From positions 1 to 64,000 of the forward strand of contig CALBZA010000080.1 of assembly GCA_937890005.1 (NCBI GenBank): a stretch of DNA of 64,000 bases, in the 5' to 3' direction. Position numbers and translations under genes: made by a program. The DNA is from an uncultured Verrucomicrobia subdivision 3 bacterium (GTDB taxonomy: Bacteria; Verrucomicrobiota; Verrucomicrobiia; Limisphaerales; DASXHY01). Below the pieces are notes generated by a model. That model saw only the letters and a list, made by a program, of their open reading frames with translations. It did not search any database and was not told the DNA's origin. Below are positions 57,607 to 64,000 of the stretch, in pieces (the stretch's first letter is position 1; each line of letters begins with the position of its first letter).

Positions 57607-60600
57607 TCAATCTTCCGAGAACAGATACTCCAGATCCGCCTTCGACAAACTGCGCGCGAAACCTTCTTCACCGAGCACATCGGCAATCGTCTTCGCCTTG
57701 CTCTGTTGCAATTCCCAGATTTTTTCTTCCACGGTTCCGGGCGAGATCAGGCGATACGCATTCACCGTCTGTGTCTGTCCGATGCGGTGCGATCGATCGA
57801 TCGCCTGGGCCTCGACAGCCGGGTTCCACCACGGATCGTAAAGGATCACGTAGCTCGCGTTGGTCAGGTTCAAGCCTGTTCCAGCCGCGCGCAGACTGAG
57901 CAGGAAGACCGCAGCGTTCGGATCGTTCTGGAAGGCGGTGACGACTTCCTGCCGATCCTTGGTCTGGCCGGTAAGAATGTGCGTGCTGATGTTGCGCGCC
58001 ACACATTCCTTCTGCAGCAGTTCGAGCATCTGAACGAACTGGCTGAAGATGAGGACCTTCTCGCCTTCTGCCACCAGCGAGTCGAGCAGTTCGAACAACG
58101 TTTCTGTCTTGCCCGAAATCGAGTCGTTGCCGACCAGGCGCGGATGACAGCAGATCTGCCGCAGGCGCGTGAGCGCCGCCAGCACGTGCATCTTGCTCTT
58201 GTTGATTCCCTTTTCCGCAACGGCCTGCATGACCTGGTCGCGGCTGCGACGCAGTTCGGCGAGGTAAAGCTTTCGCTGTTCTTCACCCAGTTCGCAGTCG
58301 CGGCGCTGTTCGATGCGATCCGGCAGATCCTTCGCCACATGTTTCTTCAGGCGGCGCAACAGCAACGGACGCAGCTTGGCGGAGAGCCGGCGGCGCGCAA
58401 TGCGCTGGGCGGACTCCGCGTTCTCGACACCTTTCGGCTCGTAGGTTTCGAGGAAGTGCTCCTGCGAATTGAGATAACCGGGCTGGACGAAATCGACGAT
58501 GCTCCAAAGATCAAGCAGTCGGTTTTCGAGCGGCGTGCCGGTGAGCGCGAGACGATGCTCCGACTTGAGTTGTTTGACCGACTGCGTGACCTGCGCGCCG
58601 GGATTCTTGATGAACTGCGCCTCGTCCAGAACGATCGCGCGGAAACCAAACTTGTTCAGCTCCTCGAGATCGCGCCGCAACAGAGCGTAATTGGTGACGA
58701 TGATGTCATGTTGCGGAATCTGTTTCCGCAACACATGACGCGCGGAACCGCTTTCGAGCACGAGCACCTTGAGGTGCGGCGTGAAACGTTCCGCTTCGCG
58801 CCGCCAGTTGTGGAGCACGGAAGCCGGGCAGATGACGAGGCAGGGCTTCGGATTCTTTTTGTTCCTATCGTGCAACCACGCCAGCCACGAAAGTGTTTGC
58901 AACGTTTTTCCGAGACCCATGTCGTCGGCCAGAATGCCGCCGAGCCGCACCTGCGTGAGATGACACAGGAAATCGAAACCGTCCTTCTGATACGGACGTA
59001 ATTCGGCCTGAACGTTTTTCGGAATGTCCGATGAGGGAACGCCCTTGAAGTTCTTGAGATTTTCGCGCAGCGCCTTGGCAGCAGGCGAATCGGCGAAACG
59101 CTTGAGTCCTTCCTCATCCAGATGCGCGGCCTGCTCAAGACCGATCTTTTGCGCGATCGGCACAAGACCATCGACGCCGAGATCCGCCATCGCCTCATGC
59201 GCGGATTGAACCGCGGCGGTATCGAGTTCCACCCAGCCCGAATCGGGCAGCTTCACAAACCGGCTCGTGGCAACAGAAAGTCGCTGCAGATCGGCGGCGC
59301 TGAGCTTCAATCCTTCCTGCTCCCATTCCGCAGAAACAGAGAGCCAGTCGATGCCGCTTCCCTTGACGATCAATCGCGGCTTGAGCTGACGCGGCGCGAG
59401 GAAGAGTCGATGGAATGCGGGGTTGCCAAGGAACTCCGCTTCCGGAGGACGCGTGGCCCAGGCATGCGCGAGTGTTCCGAGGAAATTCTCATTCGCGTCG
59501 CCAACCCAAAGTCCGGGTTCAGGTGTGAACCAGTCCAACTTGCGCAGCCATTGGGTCGCAGGTTCCAGGCGCGGATCATCGAGAATCTCCGGTTTTTCCG
59601 AAGGCCGCTTGCGCAGTTCGTTCAACTGCCATTCGTGGCCGTTCCAGAACCAGACGCTGCTGTCACGCTTGCTTTTTGCCATCAGGCGCAGCCGTACGGT
59701 TTCGTCCAGCAATTCGAAAATGAACTGCGGCGTGGCTGAATGCGCGATGCAAAGCTCCTCCCAGTCGAGACCATTGCTGGCCTGCGTGCGGCGAAGATGG
59801 GTGAGCAGGCGATGGCTCAGTTTGCGGACCGGCACGGCCGGGCGATTCTTCCAAAGTTCAATGACCGTGGACGGCGGCGCGTTGCGGAGCAGATAAAAAG
59901 TATTTCCAGCCAGTGCAAGCGGTGGCTGGCTCGAGAAGAAATGAACGTCCTGCAGGTCGCAAATCTGCTTGTTCGGAAGCACCAGCCGGTGTGTGAACGA
60001 AAGATCGCTTTCGTCGTGCTTGAGGTGTGGAACGAGTTCCGCAATTTCACCGTGGAACACCAGCGGCTTTTGATTCCCTGCCAGCTCGAGTCGTGTGGTG
60101 TGGCCCCATCGAACGAGCCAGTGCATCAATTCCGTGTTCGACAAAACCAATGTGGCTTCGCCGTCCCTGCGATTGCTGTGCGTCTCGGAAACCCATTGGA
60201 TGAATTCCCAGTCGTTCGGCGGAAACAACTCCTGTTCGTGCGCCGCGCGGGTGGTCAGTTCGATGATTTCGTGAAGCGACCGAACCTTTTCGCCTGTGCG
60301 CGGACGCATGAGGTGAAATTGTACGCCCAGCCGGTTGCGGCAGCTGTTTTCAGAATCAGGTTGCGGCTGGCAGACAACGCGCAACGAGGCGCGTGGCGTA
60401 TCGAGATGAACCGGTCTTTGCGGGAACAACCAGCCTTCGAGTTCGCGGACAAGACGCTGTTCCTGTTCGGCTTCCTCAACTTCGGCGAAGCGATTCAGGT
60501 TGGCGTGTGGCTGGAGTTCGGCAGGCGGAGAGCGGTGAGCGCGCAGGAAGAGAAAGGCCAGCTCCTCAAGCCGGCTGGAACCCTGCGCTGCAAGCAGCCG

Positions 60601-60873
60601 GGGCCACCAGTCGTTTGCCGGAAAATCCTTTCGCGAAAGCGACAGCTTCTCGAAGTAATCCTCAAGCAGCAGCCAGGCGCGCTGCGAATCGGGACAGACG
60701 GAAAAGCTCCGAAGAATTTCTTCGCGTTCGGCGATGGCCGATTTCGAGTCTGACAGTTCGCGGCGGAGATCAGCCAGTGCGCCATAGGTCTGTGAAAGGA
60801 CCTTCTGATTCGCATCGTATTTAGTGCTACCCGCCCGCGAGCTGTTCCTGTTTCTGATTAAGGTCTTAGCCAT
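57607..60873 (-). CDS. SNF2-family DNA-dependent ATPase/helicase
   Basis: A 1088-residue protein. The helicase core occupies about residues 625-1080: motif I DDMGLGKTLQTLSW (around 650), DEAQ (motif II), LTGTPLENRL (motif III), and motif V/VI with LRAAGTGLNLT and AIDRSHRIGQTQTV. It belongs to the bacterial Rad54/HepA-like SNF2 group. The N-terminal about 600 residues have no recognised domain, and no SWIM zinc-finger Cys/His pattern is visible. It probably remodels protein-DNA complexes such as stalled RNA polymerase. A dispersed repeat lies just downstream. Confidence 0.94.
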   Translation of the reverse strand: MAKTLIRNRNSSRAGSTKYDANQKVLSQTYGALADLRRELSDSKSAIAEREEILRSFSVCPDSQRAWLLLEDYFEKLSLSRKDFPANDWWPRLLAAQGSSRLEELAFLFLRAHRSPPAELQPHANLNRFAEVEEAEQEQRLVRELEGWLFPQRPVHLDTPRASLRVVCQPQPDSENSCRNRLGVQFHLMRPRTGEKVRSLHEIIELTTRAAHEQELFPPNDWEFIQWVSETHSNRRDGEATLVLSNTELMHWLVRWGHTTRLELAGNQKPLVFHGEIAELVPHLKHDESDLSFTHRLVLPNKQICDLQDVHFFSSQPPLALAGNTFYLLRNAPPSTVIELWKNRPAVPVRKLSHRLLTHLRRTQASNGLDWEELCIAHSATPQFIFELLDETVRLRLMAKSKRDSSVWFWNGHEWQLNELRKRPSEKPEILDDPRLEPATQWLRKLDWFTPEPGLWVGDANENFLGTLAHAWATRPPEAEFLGNPAFHRLFLAPRQLKPRLIVKGSGIDWLSVSAEWEQEGLKLSAADLQRLSVATSRFVKLPDSGWVELDTAAVQSAHEAMADLGVDGLVPIAQKIGLEQAAHLDEEGLKRFADSPAAKALRENLKNFKGVPSSDIPKNVQAELRPYQKDGFDFLCHLTQVRLGGILADDMGLGKTLQTLSWLAWLHDRNKKNPKPCLVICPASVLHNWRREAERFTPHLKVLVLESGSARHVLRKQIPQHDIIVTNYALLRRDLEELNKFGFRAIVLDEAQFIKNPGAQVTQSVKQLKSEHRLALTGTPLENRLLDLWSIVDFVQPGYLNSQEHFLETYEPKGVENAESAQRIARRRLSAKLRPLLLRRLKKHVAKDLPDRIEQRRDCELGEEQRKLYLAELRRSRDQVMQAVAEKGINKSKMHVLAALTRLRQICCHPRLVGNDSISGKTETLFELLDSLVAEGEKVLIFSQFVQMLELLQKECVARNISTHILTGQTKDRQEVVTAFQNDPNAAVFLLSLRAAGTGLNLTNASYVILYDPWWNPAVEAQAIDRSHRIGQTQTVNAYRLISPGTVEEKIWELQQSKAKTIADVLGEEGFARSLSKADLEYLFSED

Positions 60874-60978
60874 TCTGAGTAAAGCTAACCAACAACTAGC
60901 GGCTTAACATCTCGGCATACTTTAGCCGTTCGGGTCAATCAGAAAGAAGGCAATTTTTGGATGTGTGCGTCGGAAAGG

Positions 60979-61006
60979 TTCCAAATTCCAAGTTCCAAGT
61001 TCCAAA
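60979..61006. repeat. Four tandem TTCCAA(A/G) heptamers
   Basis: Four 7-bp units run in tandem, followed after short gaps by degenerate copies to about 61031. The stretch lies between the SNF2 start and the end of the next minus-strand gene. It is too short and regular to be CRISPR; a slipped-strand minisatellite is the plain reading. Confidence 0.7.
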
Positions 61007-61098
61007 GAAGTTCCAGTGGGGAAATTCCAAGACGGGCGCGAGCGGTCGGGCGACGACAGCGCTGCGACTGCATTCACGGAAACAATTGTTCGGATAAT

Positions 61099-62178
61099 TT
61101 ACCAGGCGCGACCGTATTGAACCGGCGTCACGACAGCGTTGCGGCTGCCGAGCGCCAATGCGGCCGTTCGCGGCCAGTAAGGATCGCGCAAAAATTCACG
61201 TGCAAGCAGCACAAGATCGGCACGCCCCGCACTCACGATTTCGTTCGCCTGCTTCGGATCGGTGATCAATCCCACGGCAGCCGTCGCAATCTTTGCTCCA
61301 CGTCGAACCTGCTCCGCAAACGGGACCTGATAGCCCGGCCCAATCGGTATCTCCGCCTTCGGCACATTTCCACCGGAGCTGCAATCGATCAGATCCACTC
61401 CTTCGGACTTGAGCCGCTTCGCAAGTTCAACCGTCTGTTCGATGTCCCATCCGCCCGTCACCCAGTCGGTGCAGGAAAGGCGAACGGTCAATGGAAGCGA
61501 ATCAGGCCAGACCTGTCGAATCGCTCGCGCGGTGTTGATCACAAATCGAATCCGGTTTTCAAAGCTGCCGCCATATTGATCCGTGCGCTGATTGCTGAGC
61601 GGCGAAAGAAATTCATGAAAGAGATAACCATGTGCGGCGTGGATTTCGAGCCATTCGCATCCCGCAGCCAGAACGCGTTTCGTCGCCGCAACGAAATCCT
61701 CCTGCACGCGAACGATGTCCGCTTCACTCATCGCACGGGGCAGTTTTGGCAGTTCGCCACCGAAGGCAATTGAGCTTGGTCCGAACGTTTCCCAGCCGCC
61801 TTCATTCGCGCCGAGGTGCGCGCCACCTTCCCATGGTTTCGCGGCGGAAGCCTTGCGGCCGGCGTGTGCGATCTGAATTCCGGGAACCACGCCCTGCTTC
61901 TTCAGGAAACGGAAAATGCGCGCCAACGGCTCGATGTGCGCATCGGACCAGATTCCCGTGTCGCCCGGCGTGATTCTTCCCTCCGGCGAAACGGCGGTTG
62001 CTTCAGCGATGACCAACCCTGCGCCTCCCACGGCGCGCGATCCGAGATGCACCTCATGCCATTCATTGAAGAATCCGTCTTCGGCGGAATACTGGCACAT
62101 CGGCGAAACCCCGATGCGATTGCGCAGCGTGATGGACTTGATTGTCAGCGGCTGAAAAAGCGGAACCGAATTTTGCAT
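61099..62178 (-). CDS. Old Yellow Enzyme family oxidoreductase (YqjM type)
   Basis: A 359-residue FMN-dependent ene-reductase. The YqjM-type motifs are GVSPMCQYSAEDG with the active-site Cys28, GIQIAHAGRKAS, HAAHGYLFHEFLSPLSNQRT, the FMN-phosphate region with VGLITDP, and LVLLAREFLRDPYWP. It probably reduces activated C=C bonds of enones or acts on electrophiles; the natural substrate is not known. It is divergent from the ExbB gene, sharing a 115-base intergenic region. Confidence 0.93.
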   Translation of the reverse strand: MQNSVPLFQPLTIKSITLRNRIGVSPMCQYSAEDGFFNEWHEVHLGSRAVGGAGLVIAEATAVSPEGRITPGDTGIWSDAHIEPLARIFRFLKKQGVVPGIQIAHAGRKASAAKPWEGGAHLGANEGGWETFGPSSIAFGGELPKLPRAMSEADIVRVQEDFVAATKRVLAAGCEWLEIHAAHGYLFHEFLSPLSNQRTDQYGGSFENRIRFVINTARAIRQVWPDSLPLTVRLSCTDWVTGGWDIEQTVELAKRLKSEGVDLIDCSSGGNVPKAEIPIGPGYQVPFAEQVRRGAKIATAAVGLITDPKQANEIVSAGRADLVLLAREFLRDPYWPRTAALALGSRNAVVTPVQYGRAW

Positions 62179-62258
62179 GGCCCCTCATAACGCAACCTGC
62201 CGCGAGATGCAAACGGAGGACGGATTTTCGATTGTCGAGAAGTTCCCCAATGGATCAT

Positions 62259-62287
62259 TTGCCCTGCGCGTTGCCGCCGGGTATAAA
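62259..62287 (+). promoter_or_regulatory. Candidate promoter close to exbB, weak
   Basis: TTGCCC (62259-62264) and TATAAA (62282-62287) are exactly 17 bases apart. Transcription would then begin at about the ATG at 62294, i.e. with almost no leader, although an AAAGGG ribosome-binding sequence lies just before the ATG. These two readings conflict, so this is weak. Confidence 0.25.
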
Positions 62288-62293
62288 GGGACC

Positions 62294-62956
62294 ATGTTAA
62301 CTTTGCCGGAAATCCTGCGGAACGGCGGGTCGGTGTTTTGGTTCATCCTGTTCGTCAGCGCAGTGGCCGCGATCGTGTTCATCGAACGCTTCCTGCATTA
62401 TCACCGCGCCCAGATCAACTCGACCGAGTTCCTCAACGGCGTCCGCAACGTTCTGCGGCGCGACAATGTCGTGGAGGCCATCTCCATCTGCGACGCCACA
62501 CCCGGGCCGGTCGCACGGCTGGTGAAGACCGCAATCCTGAACCGCGATCACGGACGCGAACGAATCTCCGAAGCTCTTGAAGAAGCCGGCCTGGCCGAAG
62601 TGCCCCGGCTGGAGGAAAAATTGAATCTGCTTGCCACCATTGCGCAGATTGCCCCGCTGCTGGGTCTGCTGGGAACCATCATCGGCCTCATGGACGTGGT
62701 CGCAGAGATGAAGACCGCAGGTCTGATGGCGAACGCGGCGATGCTGTATGGCGGCGAGGATGGACACGGCGGCGTGTTGAAGGCATTGATCTGCGCAGGC
62801 GCCGGGCTGGCTGTCGCGATTCCCGCGCATGCCGGTTACAACTATCTCGTCAGTCGCGTGAACTCGATCGTGCTCGACATGGAACGCGCCGCGACCGAAG
62901 TCGTCCACATCGTCACCACGAACGGGTCGAACACGAACCCGGCCGGCACGCCATGA
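62294..62956 (+). CDS. ExbB/TolQ/MotA proton-channel family protein
   Basis: A 220-residue inner-membrane proton channel subunit. It has three membrane helices: about residues 11-30, and the pair around NLLATIAQIAPLLGLLGTII and LKALICAGAGLAVAIPAHAG, typical of ExbB. The start at 62294 follows an AAAGGG sequence; the frame also runs back to 62177, where an N-terminal extension shows no homology. Its stop overlaps exbD (ATGA, 62953-62956). Together they energise a TonB- or Tol-type system; the third gene downstream may be the TonB partner. Confidence 0.92.
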   Translation: MLTLPEILRNGGSVFWFILFVSAVAAIVFIERFLHYHRAQINSTEFLNGVRNVLRRDNVVEAISICDATPGPVARLVKTAILNRDHGRERISEALEEAGLAEVPRLEEKLNLLATIAQIAPLLGLLGTIIGLMDVVAEMKTAGLMANAAMLYGGEDGHGGVLKALICAGAGLAVAIPAHAGYNYLVSRVNSIVLDMERAATEVVHIVTTNGSNTNPAGTP

Positions 62957-63357
62957 AGTTCCCGCGCAATGCCCGAATCTTCCGTGGGCAGCTCGATGCC
63001 ACGCCGTTCATCACGGTTTTTTTTCTGCTCGTGATTTTCGTCCTGCTCGGTTCGGCAACCTACACACCAGGGGTCCGGATTGAGCTTCCCAGGGCTGACG
63101 GTCTTTCGGGGGTTGAAGGTCCGACAATCGCGGTGGCGGTGGACGCCAGCGGGCGTTTTTATTTCAAGAACCAGCTGACCGATCAGACGAATCTTGTGCA
63201 GCGCCTTCACTTTGCGGTGACAAACACACCGGAGCCGCTGACTCTCGTAATTCATGCGGATCAGGATGCGCGTCGCGAAAGCCTCGACCGGCTGGCGATC
63301 ATCGCCCGTGAGGCAGGCATTCGCCAGCTGCTGCTGGCCACGCTACCTCAACCATGA
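62953..63357 (+). CDS. ExbD/TolR family protein
   Basis: A 134-residue protein with a single N-terminal membrane helix (TPFITVFFLLVIFVLLGSAT) preceded by the characteristic Asp in QLDATPF, which takes up the proton. The periplasmic domain follows, ending AREAGIRQLLLATL. It overlaps exbB on one side and the next gene by four bases on the other (ATGA, 63354-63357), so all three are co-translated. Confidence 0.92.
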   Translation: MKFPRNARIFRGQLDATPFITVFFLLVIFVLLGSATYTPGVRIELPRADGLSGVEGPTIAVAVDASGRFYFKNQLTDQTNLVQRLHFAVTNTPEPLTLVIHADQDARRESLDRLAIIAREAGIRQLLLATLPQP

Positions 63358-64000
63358 CGGAAACGGCGCCTGCAACCAAACCGCGTTTTCAGGGATCCTT
63401 CTGGTTCGCTGTGATGCTGGTGTTTGCATTGCAGCTGGCAGCAGTCTTCATTTTCAACCGCCCGAAACCTGTCCCAATCATTGCCCAGCCACAGCCGCTG
63501 CCTCAGGTCACATTGGGCAACAGTCGCCCGCCGGAAATCGCGGCGCTGGAAGATCCCAGACTGTTTGTGTTCGCGACCATTCACGGTTTCTCCGGCCAGA
63601 TTTGGATGCCGATGCCGCAGCTCGAATATCGTTCCCGCAGCTGGTCGGAAGCGGAACCGATTGGCTGGCTCACTCCTGATGCCTCCAATTTTTTCCAAAG
63701 CTTCACGCAATACATCCAGGACAACACGGAAGATGGTTATCAGGCACCGTTGCCCGAACCGACCGTCACTTTCCCGTTTGTGTCGCCACGACTGGATCCG
63801 GCCGTCCCTTCATCGCTTCGGATTGAAGGCCACCTCTCAAATCGTGCATTGTTGAATCCCGAACCGCTGCCGGTGGTGACTGACGCGGCGACAAACAGTG
63901 TCATCGAGGTCGTTGTCGATCCGCTCGGCAACGTTTTCTCAGCGGCTCCCGCAACGCGGACGGTTCCGGCAAATGACGAACTGGCGGTCCGATACGCCTA
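63354..64000 (+). CDS. Possible TonB-like energy transducer, 3' partial
   Basis: The frame runs from an ATG overlapping the exbD stop through the window end (215 residues visible). There is one N-terminal membrane helix (FWFAVMLVFALQLAAVFIF), then a Pro-rich segment PKPVPIIAQPQPLPQ and a periplasmic region with SVIEVVVDPLGNVFSA, which resembles the start of a TonB C-terminal repeat. Position after ExbB/ExbD supports TonB. The complete C terminus is outside, so TonB identity is inferred. Pro content is modest for a TonB. Confidence 0.65.
   Translation, partial: MTETAPATKPRFQGSFWFAVMLVFALQLAAVFIFNRPKPVPIIAQPQPLPQVTLGNSRPPEIAALEDPRLFVFATIHGFSGQIWMPMPQLEYRSRSWSEAEPIGWLTPDASNFFQSFTQYIQDNTEDGYQAPLPEPTVTFPFVSPRLDPAVPSSLRIEGHLSNRALLNPEPLPVVTDAATNSVIEVVVDPLGNVFSAAPATRTVPANDELAVRYA

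Noticed and set aside
57706..59001. 431-codon frame antisense to the SNF2 helicase
   Set aside because: Shadow of the helicase motifs; composition follows the codon pattern of the sense gene.
60979..61031. CRISPR array
   Set aside because: Units are seven bases in direct contact, with no spacers, and no cas gene is present.

Overview
The window looks like chromosomal DNA of a member of the Verrucomicrobiota, probably an environmental lineage near the Pedosphaera/Limisphaera group. This is inferred from several traits: pseudopilin genes of the H-x9-DG type beside secreted polysaccharide-acting proteins, a three-subunit (cytochrome b, flavoprotein, Fe-S) succinate dehydrogenase, several GYF_2-type membrane proteins, and a high G+C content. 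No rRNA, tRNA, CRISPR array, transposase or integrase was recognised. Most of the window is housekeeping and cell-envelope genes; the accessory features are small and embedded.

Layout. 1-6 kb: a partial envelope-type protein, a DedA membrane protein, a zinc-dependent alcohol dehydrogenase, and an operon of two prepilins plus a PilX-like protein. 6-9 kb: NAD-dependent DNA ligase followed by a second gene that encodes only a ligase-like zinc-finger/HhH half. 9-13 kb: paired M16 peptidase subunits (catalytic, then non-catalytic lipoprotein) and a small uncharacterised protein. 13-17.6 kb: a MoxR ATPase / DUF58 / transglutaminase operon with GTGA and ATGA overlaps. 17.7-21 kb: YgfZ, PurU and an SGNH hydrolase. 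21-26.3 kb: a polysaccharide locus with a GH51-like hydrolase translationally coupled to a pseudopilin, downstream of a large secreted protein. 26.8-28.8 kb: folA / sanA-like / thyA operon. 28.9-31.4 kb: a glycoside hydrolase fused to a membrane glycosyltransferase.

32-38 kb: a MacA/MacB/TolC-type efflux operon that also contains the tRNA-modification gene tsaC/sua5. 38-43 kb: trpD, a secreted DUF4142 protein with a long Asn/Ser/Gly linker, then DUF2752, two GYF_2 membrane proteins and a small membrane protein. 43-46 kb: an MFS transporter and a GGDEF protein with a degenerate receiver. 46-50 kb: sdhC-sdhA-sdhB, with a phage-type ORF6N gene of lower G+C lodged between sdhA and sdhB. 50-53 kb: folC-HAD and two small heat-shock proteins. 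53-57 kb: a hybrid histidine kinase, then adenylylsulfate kinase followed by a Wzz-like protein. 57-64 kb: a SNF2 helicase, an Old Yellow Enzyme, and an ExbB/ExbD/possible TonB operon cut by the window end.

The observations most worth following are the ORF6N insertion in the succinate dehydrogenase operon, with its near-perfect internal palindrome; the stand-alone ligase half next to ligA; the pseudopilin-GH51 coupling; the GH-GT2 fusion; and the CysC/Wzz-like pair, which may serve a sulfated surface polymer. I saw nothing that amounts to a complete new defence or mobile system.
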